A stretch of DNA of 64,000 bases from DATEDA01 sp963827595 (GCA_963827595.1 CAWHBT010000006.1:62001-126000), one strand, 5' to 3'. Counted from the first letter of the stretch, positions 42,989 to 52,788 are shown. The notes: generated by a model from the sequence alone, not told the origin. Numbers and translations: made by a program.

Positions 42989-43921
42989 TCAGCGCGACTG
43001 CGAGGTGCGGATTCTAGCGGACTCCGCGTACAGCTCCAGCAGCACCTCCCGCAGCCAGCGGTTGCCCGGATCCAGGTCGTAGCGCTCGTGCCAGTGGACG
43101 CGCACGTCCGCCGGCGGGATTGCGACCGGCGGCTTCAGCGTCTTGAACCGGCCCATCCGCTCGAAGACGCGCGCCACGCGTGACGGGACCGTGACGACGA
43201 GGTCGGTGCGCTCGAGGATCATCGGCACGACCATGAAGTGCGGGACCCGCAGCGCGATCCGCCGGTTGAGGCCGTGCGCGAGCAGCGTCTCCTCGACCAC
43301 ACGGTGGCCGGCGCCGATCGACGACACGAGCGCGTGCGACGCCTCGAGGAAACGCCGGCGGGGGAACGTGGCGCCGATGCGCGGATGGTCGGCGCGCATC
43401 ATGCAGACGTAGGCATCGCGAAAGAGCGGCAGGCTCTTGACCGGCGGCTGCAGGCCGGGCAGGAACCCGATCGCGAAGTCGAGCTCGCCGAGGGCGAGCG
43501 CGCCCTCGATCTCCTCCTGGGTCGTGGCGCGCGTCTCGACCCGCACGCCGGGCGCGGCGCGGTGGATCCGTTCGAGGAGCGGCGGCAGGAAGACCATCTC
43601 GCCGATGTCGGACATGTGGAAGCGGAACGTGCGCTCGGTGCTCGCGGGGTCGAACGCGGCGTGGCCCGTCAGCGTCGCCTCGATCAGGCCGAGCGCCTGG
43701 CGCACGGGCTCGGCGATCGACTTCGCGTAGGGGGTCGGATCCATCCCGCTCGGAGTGCGCAGGAACAGGGGATCGCCGAGGAGCTTCCGCAAGCGGGCGA
43801 GCGCGTTCGACAGGCCGGCCTGGGTGAGCCCGAGCTCCTCGCCCGCGCCGGTGACGCTGCGGCGCCTGAGGACCGCGTCGAACACCCGCAGCAGGTTCAG
43901 GTCGAGGTCATCCAGATTCAT
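42989..43921 (-). CDS. LysR-family transcriptional regulator
   Basis: 310 residues from ATG 43921 (MNLDDLDLNLLRVFD, the normal LysR start; ATGs at 43939 and 43948 would add a few residues). HTH: RRSVTGAGEELGLTQAGLSNALARLRKLLGDPLF. Effector domain: MSDIGEMVFLPPLL, GELDFAIGFLPG. NahR/LinR-like pattern (RVFDAV, SNALARLR). Divergent from the TRAP operon with a 111-base intergenic region, so it likely controls that operon and its own downstream aldolase. The inducer is unknown. Confidence 0.95.
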   Translation of the reverse strand: MNLDDLDLNLLRVFDAVLRRRSVTGAGEELGLTQAGLSNALARLRKLLGDPLFLRTPSGMDPTPYAKSIAEPVRQALGLIEATLTGHAAFDPASTERTFRFHMSDIGEMVFLPPLLERIHRAAPGVRVETRATTQEEIEGALALGELDFAIGFLPGLQPPVKSLPLFRDAYVCMMRADHPRIGATFPRRRFLEASHALVSSIGAGHRVVEETLLAHGLNRRIALRVPHFMVVPMILERTDLVVTVPSRVARVFERMGRFKTLKPPVAIPPADVRVHWHERYDLDPGNRWLREVLLELYAESARIRTSQSR

Positions 43922-43952
43922 GATCGCAATTCGAACCATCCGCCCCATCAAT

Positions 43953-43981
43953 TTGACAAATGGAGTATGCGCTCCTACGCT
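43953..43981 (+). promoter_or_regulatory. Sigma70-type promoter for the dctP-thioesterase operon
   Basis: A perfect TTGACA at 43953-43958 and TACGCT at 43976-43981 are separated by 17 bases, 50 bases before the dctP ATG. It lies in the LysR divergent spacer, where a LysR-type activator would bind. Best promoter in the window. Confidence 0.65.
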
Positions 43982-44032
43982 GGCGCGTTCAAACGGCGCG
44001 CATCCAGCGCGTCGGTCATCGAGGAGGAAGCC

Positions 44033-44995
44033 ATGAGGAGAATGATCCTGGCCGCGGTCGTCGCGGCCCTCGCCGCGCCGCCCGCCGCAACCGCGCAGGA
44101 GACCACGCTCAAGATCGTCAGCGCGTTCCCGGAGAATTCGTTCTACGTGACGCGGCTGCAGACCTGGATCGACCGGGTGAACGCCGAGGGCAAGGGCGTG
44201 CTGCAGCTCAACTTCATCGGCGGGCCGAAGGCGGTCCCGACGTTCGAGGTGGGCAACGCGGTCCGCACCGGGGTGGTCGACGTCGCCATGAACACAGGCG
44301 CGTTCTACACCAACGTGTTCCCCGAGTCCGACGCGCTGAAGCTCACCCAGATGCCGGTGGCCGAGCAGCGCCGCAACGGCGCGTTCGACTACATCCAGAA
44401 GGTCTGGGCCGAGAAGGGCAACATGGTCTATCTCGCCCGGATCCTCGAGCACCAGCCGTTCCACGTCTACCTCACCAAGCCGATCGACAAGCCGAATCTC
44501 GCCGGCCTCAAGATCCGCATCACGCCGGTCTACCGCGACTTCTTCACCGCGCTCGGGGCGACGGTGATGCAGACCGCGCCGGGCGAGGTCTACACCGCGC
44601 TCGAGCGGGGAGTCGTCGATGGCTATGGCTGGCCGATCGGCGGGATCTTCGACAACAACTGGCAGAACCTCACCAGGTACCGGGTCGATCCCGGTTTCTA
44701 CGACGCCGAGGTCTCGCTGATCGTGAACCAGGACGCGTGGAAGAAGCTCAGCGCCGCGCAGCGCGAGTACCTCACCCGCCAGGCGCTGTCGCTCGAGAGC
44801 CGGAACGACTACTGGAAGGTCTACGCGTTCGAGGAGACCAAGCGCCAGGCGGAGGCCGGGATCAAGCCGATCCAGTTCACGGGCGCGCAGGCGAAGGAGT
44901 TCACCGACAAGGCCTACGAGACCGGCTGGGCGGGAATCATCAAGAACAGCCCGGTGCACGGTCCGAAGATGCGCGAGCTCTTCACCAAGCGGTGA
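44033..44995 (+). CDS. dctP: TRAP transporter solute-binding subunit (DctP family)
   Basis: 320 residues from ATG 44033 after a GAGGAGGAA ribosome site. Signal peptide to about ATAQE. DctP motifs: AFPENSFYVTRLQTWID, GGPKAVPTFEVGNAVRTGVVD, AGLKIRITPVYRDFFTALGA with the family arginine, GEVYTALERGVVDGYGWPIG. Binds a carboxylate-type ligand in the periplasm and delivers it to DctQM. First gene of the long catabolic operon. Confidence 0.94.
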   Translation: MRRMILAAVVAALAAPPAATAQETTLKIVSAFPENSFYVTRLQTWIDRVNAEGKGVLQLNFIGGPKAVPTFEVGNAVRTGVVDVAMNTGAFYTNVFPESDALKLTQMPVAEQRRNGAFDYIQKVWAEKGNMVYLARILEHQPFHVYLTKPIDKPNLAGLKIRITPVYRDFFTALGATVMQTAPGEVYTALERGVVDGYGWPIGGIFDNNWQNLTRYRVDPGFYDAEVSLIVNQDAWKKLSAAQREYLTRQALSLESRNDYWKVYAFEETKRQAEAGIKPIQFTGAQAKEFTDKAYETGWAGIIKNSPVHGPKMRELFTKR

Positions 44996-45020
44996 TGGGC
45001 CAGCCGCTCCGGCGGGGGTC

Positions 45021-45524
45021 ATGATGGGCGCGATCGCGCGCGGGTACGGCCAGCTCCTGCACGGCTGCGCGGTGATCGCGGCGCTGCTGCTCGGGGCCGC
45101 CGCGGCGCTCGTCACCGGCGACGTCGTCGCGCGCAACGTCGGCCTCGGCACGCTGCCGTGGATCCTGGAGGTCTCGGAGTACGTCCTGCCGCTCGCGACG
45201 TTCCTGATCGCGCCGTGGCTGCTGAGCCGGAGCCAGCACGTGCGGCTCGACGTGCTGCTCACGATCCTGCCCGGGCCCGTCGCCCGCACGCTCGACCGGC
45301 TCGCGGACGCGGTGGGGCTCGCGGTGTGCGCGGTGTTCGTCGTCTACGGCATCCGGGCGGTCGCGAGCTCCGCGCAGCAGGGCGGGCTGGTGATCAAGTC
45401 GGTGGTGTTTCCGGAATGGTGGCTCTACGCGCCGGTGCCGATCTGCTTCGCGCTGCTCGCCGTCGAGTTCGTGCGGCGGCTCGCCGGGCGTGCGCAGTTC
45501 GCCGGCGCGGAGCCGCATGCATAG
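45021..45524 (+). CDS. dctQ: TRAP transporter small permease (DctQ)
   Basis: 167 residues, four helices. GDVVARNVGLGTLPWILEVSEY and SQHVRLDVLLTILPG are standard DctQ features. ATG 45021 or the adjacent ATG at 45024. Sits between the binding protein and DctM. Confidence 0.9.
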   Translation: MMGAIARGYGQLLHGCAVIAALLLGAAAALVTGDVVARNVGLGTLPWILEVSEYVLPLATFLIAPWLLSRSQHVRLDVLLTILPGPVARTLDRLADAVGLAVCAVFVVYGIRAVASSAQQGGLVIKSVVFPEWWLYAPVPICFALLAVEFVRRLAGRAQFAGAEPHA

Positions 45525-45527
45525 CGA

Positions 45528-46847
45528 ATGGTCTGGTGGCTAGCCGCGAGCGTCCTCTTCGGGTTCCTGATGGTGCTGTTCGCCGTCGGGCTGCCGGCGG
45601 CGTTCGCGTTCTTCGGCATCAACGCCGTCGGGGCGTGGGTCTGGCTTGGCAAGGACGCCGGCCTGGTGCAGATGATCCGCAACGGCGTCGCGTCGATCTC
45701 GAGCTTCTCGCTGACGCCGATCCCGTTCTTCGTGCTGATGGGCGAGGTCCTGTTCCACACCGGCGTCGCGATGAAGGCGATCGACGCGATCGATCGCGCG
45801 ATCTGGCGCGTGCCGGGGCGGCTGTCGGTCGTAGCGGTCGTCGCCGGGACGGTGTTCTCGGCAATCTCTGGCTCGACGATCGCCACCACGGCGCTCCTCG
45901 GCAGTCTGATGCTCCCCGAGATGCTCCGCCGCGGCTACCACCCGAAGATGGCGATGGGGCCGATCATGGCGATCGGCGGCGTCGACATGCTGATCCCGCC
46001 CTCGGCGCTCACGGTGCTCCTCGGCAGCCTGGCCGGCATCTCGATTGCCGAGCTGCTGATCGCCGGGATCATGCCGGGCGTGCTGCTCTCGGTCGCGTTC
46101 GTCGCCTACATCGTGGTGCGCACGCTGATGGACCCGTCGCTCGCGCCGATGTTCGAGCACGAGCGGGTCTCGGGGTGGGAGCGCTGGCGTCCGCTGGTCG
46201 TGTACGTGATGCCGCTGCTGCTGATCTTCGTCGTCGTCGTCCTGGCGATGGTGGCGGGCTGGGCGACGCCGACCGAATCGGCGGCGATCGGGGCGGTCGC
46301 GACAGTGATCGTCGCCTGGGCCTACCGGTCGCTCTCCTGGTCCGGCCTGATGAAGGCGCTGATGGGCACGGCCGCGATCACCGGCGTGATCCTGTTCATC
46401 ATCATCGGCGCCACGACCTTCGCGCAGATCCTGACCTTCTCCGGCGCGACGAACGGCCTGGTCAACGCGATCCGCGAAGCGCAGTTCACGCCAGCCGCGG
46501 TGCTCGTCGCGATGATGCTGATCCTGCTGGTGCTCGGCTGCTTCGTCGACCAGGTGAGCATGATGCTGATCACGCTGCCGTTCTTCATGCCGCTGGTCGC
46601 GCTGTACGGCCTCGACCCGGTGTGGTTCGGCGTGCTGTTCCTGATCTGCATGCAGCTCGGCCTGCTGACACCGCCGTTCGGCATGCTGTTGTTCACGATG
46701 AAGAGCGTCGCACCCCGCGAGATCACCATGAGCCAGGTGTTCGGCGCGGTGACGCCTTACGTCGTTCTCGGCCTGGTGATGCTCGTCGCGGTGATGCTCT
46801 TCCCACCGCTTGCCACGTGGTTGCCGAAGGTGTTGTTCGCGAAATGA
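45528..46847 (+). CDS. dctM: TRAP transporter large permease (DctM)
   Basis: 439 residues, about twelve helices. LPAAFAFFGINAVGAW, SFSLTPIPFFVLMGEVLFHTG, GTVFSAISGSTIATTALLG, PPSALTVLLGSLAGISIAELL and GLLTPPFGMLLFTMKS are DctM hallmarks. Na+-driven import. Ends 10 bases before the alpha subunit gene, arguing for co-transcription of transport and catabolism. Confidence 0.95.
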   Translation: MVWWLAASVLFGFLMVLFAVGLPAAFAFFGINAVGAWVWLGKDAGLVQMIRNGVASISSFSLTPIPFFVLMGEVLFHTGVAMKAIDAIDRAIWRVPGRLSVVAVVAGTVFSAISGSTIATTALLGSLMLPEMLRRGYHPKMAMGPIMAIGGVDMLIPPSALTVLLGSLAGISIAELLIAGIMPGVLLSVAFVAYIVVRTLMDPSLAPMFEHERVSGWERWRPLVVYVMPLLLIFVVVVLAMVAGWATPTESAAIGAVATVIVAWAYRSLSWSGLMKALMGTAAITGVILFIIIGATTFAQILTFSGATNGLVNAIREAQFTPAAVLVAMMLILLVLGCFVDQVSMMLITLPFFMPLVALYGLDPVWFGVLFLICMQLGLLTPPFGMLLFTMKSVAPREITMSQVFGAVTPYVVLGLVMLVAVMLFPPLATWLPKVLFAK

Positions 46848-46857
46848 GGGTGTAGCG

Positions 46858-48984
46858 ATGGAACGGTCGTTCAAGGAGGAAGTGGAGCTCCTCAAGCTCG
46901 GCGAAGGTCAGACCTTCCACGGCGAGGGCATCCTCGCGGTGACCAAGGCGCTGCTGCAGTCCGGAGTGTCGTACGTCGGTGGCTACCAGGGCGCGCCCGT
47001 CTCGCACATGATGGACGTGCTGAACGACGCCCGCGACATCCTCGACGAGCTCGGCATCCACGTCGAGACCAACGCCTCCGAGGCCGGCGCCGCGGCGATG
47101 CTCGGCGCCTCGATCAACTACCCGCTGCGCGGCGCGGTCACGTGGAAGTCGACGGTCGGCACCAACGTCGCCTCGGACGCGCTCTCCAACCTCGCCTCGG
47201 CGGGCGTGCGCGGCGGGGCGCTGATCGTGATCGGCGAGGACTACGGCGAGGGCGCCTCGATCATCCAGGAGCGCACCCACGCGTTTGCGATGAAGTCGCA
47301 GATCTGGCTGCTCGACCCGCGCCCGGACCTGCCAACGATCGTGAAGATGGTGGAGAAGGGGTTCGAGCTCTCGGAGGCGTCGAGCACGCCGGTGTTCCTC
47401 GAGCTCCGCATCCGCGCCTGCCACGTGCACGGCGCGTTCGCGGCCAAGGCCAACCGCCGGCCGCTCGTCTCGAAGCGGGATCTCCTCGAGCGCCCGGACT
47501 TCGATTTCAGCCGGATCTGCCTGCCGCCTGCCACCTATGCCCAGGAGAAACAGAAGGTCGACGTCCGCTGGCCGGCGGCGGTCGAGTACATCCGCAGCCA
47601 GCGGCTGAACGAGCGGTTCCCCGGGCGGCGCGACGACATCGGGATCATCTGCCAGGGCGGGATGCACAACGCGGTCGTGCGCGCGCTGCACCAGCTCGGC
47701 CTCGCGAACGCGTTCGGCGAGGGCGAGATCCCGGTCTCCTGCCTCAATGTGACTTATCCGCTGGTGCCGGAGGAGATCGTCGAGTTCTGCACCGGCAAGG
47801 ACGCGGTGCTTGTCGTCGAGGAGGGCCAGCCCGCGTACATCGAGGAGGCGATCCTCGCGACGCTGCGGCGGCACGACGTGAACGCCACGCGCATCCACGG
47901 CAAGGACTGCCTGCCGATGGCCGGCGAGTACACCGGCGAGGTGGTGCTGGCGGGCGTGGCGAAATTCGTCGAGACCGTCGCGCCGCGCGGCATCGATACC
48001 GCCCGCATCCGCCGGATCCACGACGGCCTCGTGGCGCCGAAGAAGCAGGCGGCCGAGCTCCTCGGCGCGCCGGTGCCGCCGCGCCCGCCCGGGTTCTGCG
48101 TCGGCTGTCCCGAGCGGCCGGTGTTCTCGGCCATGAAGCTGCTCGAGCGCGAGTCGGGCGCGTTCCACATCTCGGCCGACATCGGCTGCCACACGTTCTC
48201 GACGCTGCCGCCGTTCAGCATCGGCAACACCGTGCTCGGCTACGGCCTCGGTCTCGCGTCGAACTCCGGCATCAGCCCGATGTTCGCCAACCGCACCGTC
48301 ACGATCATGGGCGACGGCGGGTTCTGGCACAACGGCCTCACCTCGGGCATCGCGAACGCCGTGTTCAACCGCGACGACGGGATCCTCGTCATCATGGAGA
48401 ACGGCTACACGTCCGCCACCGGCACCCAGAACATCCCGTCCTCGCGGCATCAGGCGGCGGAAAAGATGACCGGGATGTCGATCGAACGGGCGCTGAAGGG
48501 CGTCGGCGTGCAGTGGGTGAGGCGCGTCACGACCTACAAGGTCGCCCGGGTCGCGAAAACGCTCAAGGAGGCCATGACCACGCCCTTCAAGGGGCTGAAG
48601 GTCATCATCGCCGACAGCGAGTGCCAGCTCGAGCGCCAGCGGCGGATCCGGCCGCTGGTCGCCGCAGCCCTCAAGGACGGCGAGCGGGTCGTGCGCACCC
48701 GCTTCGGCGTCGACGAGGACGTGTGCTCGGGCGACCACTCCTGCATCCGGCTCTCGGGCTGTCCTTCGCTCACGATCAAGGACTCCACCGACCCGCTGAA
48801 GGTCGACCCGGTGGCGCACGTGAACAACGGCTGCGTGGGCTGCGGGCTGTGCGGGGAGGTCGCGCATGCGGCGATCCTGTGTCCGTCGTTCTTCCGCGCC
48901 GAGATCGTGCAGAACCCGGGGTGGTGGGACCGCATCCTGCACCGGGCGCGCGCGACGGTGATCGGTTGGCTGCAGCCGGCCTAG
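46858..48984 (+). CDS. iorA: Indolepyruvate ferredoxin oxidoreductase alpha-like subunit, copy 1
   Basis: 708 residues. The N-terminal pyrimidine-binding-type domain has GEGQTFHGEGILAVTKALLQ and VGGYQGAPVSHMMD. Middle: LVVEEGQPAYIEE, HGKDCLPMAGEYTGE. TPP domain: PGFCVGCPERPVFSAMK, HISADIGCHTF, IMGDGGFWHNGLTSG, VIMENGYTSATGTQ. The C-terminal ferredoxin part has cysteines in DVCSGDHSCIRLSGCPS and CVGCGLCGEVAHAAILCPSF, enough for two 4Fe-4S clusters. Predicted CoA-dependent oxidative decarboxylation of an aryl- or alkyl-2-oxoacid, giving an acyl-CoA. Substrate unknown; indolepyruvate is only the family name. Confidence 0.9.
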   Translation: MERSFKEEVELLKLGEGQTFHGEGILAVTKALLQSGVSYVGGYQGAPVSHMMDVLNDARDILDELGIHVETNASEAGAAAMLGASINYPLRGAVTWKSTVGTNVASDALSNLASAGVRGGALIVIGEDYGEGASIIQERTHAFAMKSQIWLLDPRPDLPTIVKMVEKGFELSEASSTPVFLELRIRACHVHGAFAAKANRRPLVSKRDLLERPDFDFSRICLPPATYAQEKQKVDVRWPAAVEYIRSQRLNERFPGRRDDIGIICQGGMHNAVVRALHQLGLANAFGEGEIPVSCLNVTYPLVPEEIVEFCTGKDAVLVVEEGQPAYIEEAILATLRRHDVNATRIHGKDCLPMAGEYTGEVVLAGVAKFVETVAPRGIDTARIRRIHDGLVAPKKQAAELLGAPVPPRPPGFCVGCPERPVFSAMKLLERESGAFHISADIGCHTFSTLPPFSIGNTVLGYGLGLASNSGISPMFANRTVTIMGDGGFWHNGLTSGIANAVFNRDDGILVIMENGYTSATGTQNIPSSRHQAAEKMTGMSIERALKGVGVQWVRRVTTYKVARVAKTLKEAMTTPFKGLKVIIADSECQLERQRRIRPLVAAALKDGERVVRTRFGVDEDVCSGDHSCIRLSGCPSLTIKDSTDPLKVDPVAHVNNGCVGCGLCGEVAHAAILCPSFFRAEIVQNPGWWDRILHRARATVIGWLQPA

Positions 48985-49004
48985 AGAGAGTCGAGAGGTT
49001 GAAG

Positions 49005-50630
49005 ATGAACACCGTGACCGACACCATCACTTTCCACGGCACCGGCGAGCTCCCGACTCGGCCGATCACGATCCTGGTCGCCGCGCTCGGCGGCGAGGGC
49101 GGCGGCGTGCTCGCCGACTGGCTCGTCGCCGCCGCCGGCGACGCCGGGTATCCGGTGCAGAGCACCTCGATCCCGGGCGTCGCCCAGCGCACCGGCGCGA
49201 CGACGTACTACCTGGAGATCTTCCCCGCCAAGTGGGATGCGCTGGGCGAACGGCGCCCGGTGCTCGCGCTGACCCCGTCGCCGGGCAACGTCGACCTGAT
49301 GGTCGCCTCCGAGCTCATCGAGGCGGGCCGCGCGATGCAGAACGGCTTCGTGAGCCCCGACCGCACGACGCTGATCGCCTCGACGCATCGTGTCTACACG
49401 GTGGCGGAGAAGATGGCGATGGGCGACGGGCGGGCCGACGTCGACCGGATCGTCAAGGCCGCGGGCGAGCTCGCGAAGCGCGCGGTGCTGTTCGACATGG
49501 CCGAGCTGGCGACGCGCTCGGGCACCGTGATCAACGCGGTGCTGTTCGGCGCGATGGTCGGCGCCGGCGTGCTGCCGGTTTCGCGCGAGGCATGCGAGGC
49601 CGCGATCCGGCGGGCGGGGAAAGGCGTCGAAGGGAGCCTGAGGGGATTCGGTCTCGGCTACGCGCATGCGACCGGCGCGGCGACGCCGCCGTCGCAGCCC
49701 GAACTGAAGGCGTGGCGGACCAATCCGGTCGAGCGGGTGCGCGCGAGCTTTCCCGCCGCGACGCATCGCATCCTGGAGGAAGGCGTCGCACGCGTGACCG
49801 ACTTCCAGGACGTCGCCTACGCGACGCTGTACCTCGACCGCCTCGATCCGGTCACGAAACTCGATCGCGACGGCGGGGGTGGCGCGACGGGCTGCAAGCT
49901 GACGAACGAGACCGGCCGCTTCCTCGCGTTGTGGATGAGCTACGAGGACGTGATTCGTGTCGCGGACCTGAAGTCACGCCGCTCGCGCTTCGAGCGCGTG
50001 CGGAGCGAGGTCATGGCGAAGCCCGGCGAGCCGGTGCACATCATCGAGTACCTCAAGCCTGGCGTCGAGGAAGTCGCCGCCGTGCTGCCGCGGCGGCTCT
50101 CGCGCTGGCTCGCGGGCTGGGCGGAGCGCCGCGGGCTGACGGACAAGCTCAACGTGGGGCTGTACGTGAAGACGACCAGCGTCTTCGGCTTCCTGCTGCT
50201 CCGGTCCATGGCGTGGCTGCGCCCGCTCCGCCGCGCGACCGGCCGGTTCCACGACGAGCAGCAGCTCATCGAGCGCTGGCTCGACGCGATCCGCGCCGCC
50301 GGTGCGCGCGATCCGGGGCTCGCGCTCGAGATCGCGCTGTGCGGCCGGCTGATCAAGGGCTACGGCGAGACGCACCGCCGGGCCAAGGCCAACTTCCTGC
50401 GCATCCTCGACACCCTTGTGGAAAATTCGGTTACGGGCGGCGCGTTCGCCTCCGACACGGAGCGCGCCGCGGCGATCCGCCAGGCGCGCGAGGCCGCGCT
50501 CGCCGACCCGGAGGGCCGCAAGCTCGAGCAGTCGCTCGAGACCGTGGGAATCACGCCCTTGCCGCCGAAAGCGAAGCCGCTCCAGTTCTTCCGCCGGCCG
50601 CCCGGCGGCGGCGAGAAGCGCGCCACCTGA
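49005..50630 (+). CDS. iorB: Indolepyruvate oxidoreductase beta-like subunit with DUF6537-type extension
   Basis: 541 residues, far longer than archaeal IorB (about 200). Residues 20-205 are the gamma/beta catalytic domain: AALGGEGGGVLADWLVAAA, STSIPGVAQRTGATTYYLEI, NAVLFGAMVGAGVLPVSREA. The rest (from LKAWRTNPVERVRA onwards) is helical and matches the DUF6537 extension of proteobacterial indolepyruvate oxidoreductases, with LRSMAWLRPLRRATGRFHDE and LCGRLIKGYGETHRRAKANF. It lies between two alpha paralogues and may pair with either. Cytoplasmic. Confidence 0.88.
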   Translation: MNTVTDTITFHGTGELPTRPITILVAALGGEGGGVLADWLVAAAGDAGYPVQSTSIPGVAQRTGATTYYLEIFPAKWDALGERRPVLALTPSPGNVDLMVASELIEAGRAMQNGFVSPDRTTLIASTHRVYTVAEKMAMGDGRADVDRIVKAAGELAKRAVLFDMAELATRSGTVINAVLFGAMVGAGVLPVSREACEAAIRRAGKGVEGSLRGFGLGYAHATGAATPPSQPELKAWRTNPVERVRASFPAATHRILEEGVARVTDFQDVAYATLYLDRLDPVTKLDRDGGGGATGCKLTNETGRFLALWMSYEDVIRVADLKSRRSRFERVRSEVMAKPGEPVHIIEYLKPGVEEVAAVLPRRLSRWLAGWAERRGLTDKLNVGLYVKTTSVFGFLLLRSMAWLRPLRRATGRFHDEQQLIERWLDAIRAAGARDPGLALEIALCGRLIKGYGETHRRAKANFLRILDTLVENSVTGGAFASDTERAAAIRQAREAALADPEGRKLEQSLETVGITPLPPKAKPLQFFRRPPGGGEKRAT

Positions 50631-50640
50631 GGCGCGGACC

Positions 50641-52788
50641 ATGGAGATCTCCTTCCACGAAGAGATCCAGCGCCTGCGCCTCGGCGACGGCGAGACCTTC
50701 CATGGCGAGGGCATCCTCGCGGTCACGAAGGCGCTGCTCCAGTCCGGCGTGGCGTACGTCGGCGGTTACCAGGGCGCGCCGGTGTCGCACCTCCTCGACG
50801 TCATGGTGCAGGCGCGGGACTATCTCGACGAGCTGGGCGTCCACGTCGAGCCCTGCACGAACGAGGCGTCCGCCGCGGCGATGCTCGGCGCCTCGATCAA
50901 CTACCCGATGCGCGGCGCGGTCACCTGGAAATCGATCGTCGGCACCAACGTCGCCTCCGACGCGCTGTCGAACCTCGCCTCGGCGGGTGTCATGGGCGGC
51001 GCGTTGATCGTCGTCGGCGAGGACTACGGCGAGGGGGCGAGCGTGATCCAGGAACGCACCCACGCCGTGGCGCTGAAGTCATCGATGTGGCTGCTCGACC
51101 CGCGGCCGACGCTGCCGAACATCGTGCGCATGGTCGAGCGCGGCTTCGAGCTCTCGGAGGCGTCGAACACGCCGGTGATCATGGAGCTCCGGATTCGCGC
51201 CTGCCACCTGCGCGGCAGCTTCGAGGCGCGCACGAACCGCGCGCCGGCGGTCTCGACTCGACACTTGCAGGATGGGCCGCCGGCGTTCCTGTATGAGCGG
51301 CTGGCGCATCCGCCGGAGATCTTCCGCCAGGAGAAGCTCAAGTCCGCGGTGCGGATGCCCGCCGCCCGCCGCTTCATCGTCGAGCGGGGTCTGAACGAAA
51401 CGTTCGACGGGCCCGAGCGCGAGCTCGGCATCATCGTGCAGGGCGGGATCTACAACAACCTCGTGCGTGCCCTCGACCAGGCCGGGCTCGCCGACTGCTT
51501 CGGCGCCTCCCGCATCCCGATCCTGGCGCTCAACGTCGTCTATCCGCTCGTCCCGGAGCAAATCCGCGAGTTCTGCGCCGGCAAGCGGGCGGTGCTGGTC
51601 GTCGAGGAGGGTCAGCCGGAATTCATCGAGCAGGAAATCGCCACGAGCCTCCGGCGCGGTGACCTGCAGACGCGGCTGCACGGCAAGGATGTGCTGCCAA
51701 TGGCGGGCGAGTACACCGCCGAGATGATTGTCCGTGGACTGGAGAAGTTCATCGCGGCCGAGGCGCCCCAGCTCACATCGGGCGCGGGGGCGGCGTGGAT
51801 CGAAAGGATCGATGGGCTCCGCGAGCGGGCGAACCGCGCCCTCGGGGCGCCGCTCCCCGTCCGGCCGCCGAACTTCTGCGTCGGCTGTCCGGAACGCCCG
51901 GTGTTCGCGGCGATCAAGCTCGCGCAACGCGACGTCGGTGCGTGGCACATCTCGACCGACATCGGCTGCCACGCGCTCGCGACGTTCGAGCCGTTCTCGC
52001 TGGGGAACTCGATCCTCGGCTACGGGATGAGCCTCGCGGCGGCCGCCGGCGTCGCGCCCACGCAGACGCGCCGGACGATGGCGATCATGGGCGACGGCGG
52101 GTTCTGGCACAACGGCTTCCTCTCCGGGGTGTCCTCGGCGCTGCTCAACGGCAGCGACTCGATCCTGGTCATCATGAAGAACGGCTACTCGTCGGCGACC
52201 GGCACCCAGGAGCTGCTGTCGTCGCCGCCCGAGGAGGCGAAGCAGGCGGCGCGCGAGAAGAGCGCCGCCGCGGCCAACACTGCGATCGAGTCGACGCTCA
52301 AGGGCGCAGGCGTCAAGTGGCTGCGCACGGTGCACACCTATCGCGTGGCGGAGATGGCCAAGACGCTGCGGGAGGCGTTCCAGACGCCGGAGCCCGGCCT
52401 CAAGGTGGTCGTCGCGGAGGGCGAGTGCCAGCTCGAGCGCCAGCGGCGGATCCGGCCGCTGGTCGCCGCAGCGCTGAAGGGCGGCGAGCGGGTCGTGCGC
52501 ACCCGCTTCGGCGTCGACGAGGACGTGTGCTCGGGCGACCACTCCTGCATCCGACTGTCCGGCTGCCCATCGTTGACCGTGAAGGATTCGTCCGACCCGC
52601 TGAAGGTCGACCCGGTGGCGCACGTGAACAACGGCTGCGTGGGCTGCGGGCTGTGCGGGGAGGTCGCGCATGCGGCGATCCTGTGCCCGTCGTTCTTCCG
52701 CGCCGAGATCGTGCAGAACCCGCGCTGGTGGGACCGGGCGCTCGCCCGCGCGCGCGCCACGGTGATCGGGTGGCTGCAGCCGGCGTGA
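50641..52788 (+). CDS. iorA: Indolepyruvate ferredoxin oxidoreductase alpha-like subunit, copy 2
   Basis: 715 residues, same domain order as copy 1: GDGETFHGEGILAVTKALLQ, VGGYQGAPVSHLLD, VVEEGQPEFIEQ, HGKDVLPMAGEYTAEM, NFCVGCPERPVFAAIK, HISTDIGCHAL, IMGDGGFWHNGFLSG, IMKNGYSSATGTQ. The C-terminal Fe-S region is almost identical to copy 1, while the rest is clearly diverged, with an extra Lys/Ala-rich insertion (SSPPEEAKQAAREK). Asn replaces Glu-Asn context near the TPP loop (KNGYS against ENGYT). Likely a different 2-oxoacid specificity sharing the same beta subunit. Confidence 0.9.
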   Translation: MEISFHEEIQRLRLGDGETFHGEGILAVTKALLQSGVAYVGGYQGAPVSHLLDVMVQARDYLDELGVHVEPCTNEASAAAMLGASINYPMRGAVTWKSIVGTNVASDALSNLASAGVMGGALIVVGEDYGEGASVIQERTHAVALKSSMWLLDPRPTLPNIVRMVERGFELSEASNTPVIMELRIRACHLRGSFEARTNRAPAVSTRHLQDGPPAFLYERLAHPPEIFRQEKLKSAVRMPAARRFIVERGLNETFDGPERELGIIVQGGIYNNLVRALDQAGLADCFGASRIPILALNVVYPLVPEQIREFCAGKRAVLVVEEGQPEFIEQEIATSLRRGDLQTRLHGKDVLPMAGEYTAEMIVRGLEKFIAAEAPQLTSGAGAAWIERIDGLRERANRALGAPLPVRPPNFCVGCPERPVFAAIKLAQRDVGAWHISTDIGCHALATFEPFSLGNSILGYGMSLAAAAGVAPTQTRRTMAIMGDGGFWHNGFLSGVSSALLNGSDSILVIMKNGYSSATGTQELLSSPPEEAKQAAREKSAAAANTAIESTLKGAGVKWLRTVHTYRVAEMAKTLREAFQTPEPGLKVVVAEGECQLERQRRIRPLVAAALKGGERVVRTRFGVDEDVCSGDHSCIRLSGCPSLTVKDSSDPLKVDPVAHVNNGCVGCGLCGEVAHAAILCPSFFRAEIVQNPRWWDRALARARATVIGWLQPA

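Noticed and set aside
47142..49004. N-terminal extension of the beta subunit frame into the alpha1 gene
   Set aside because: The in-frame extension is Arg-rich read-through; a better start is ATG 49005, 20 bases after the alpha stop.
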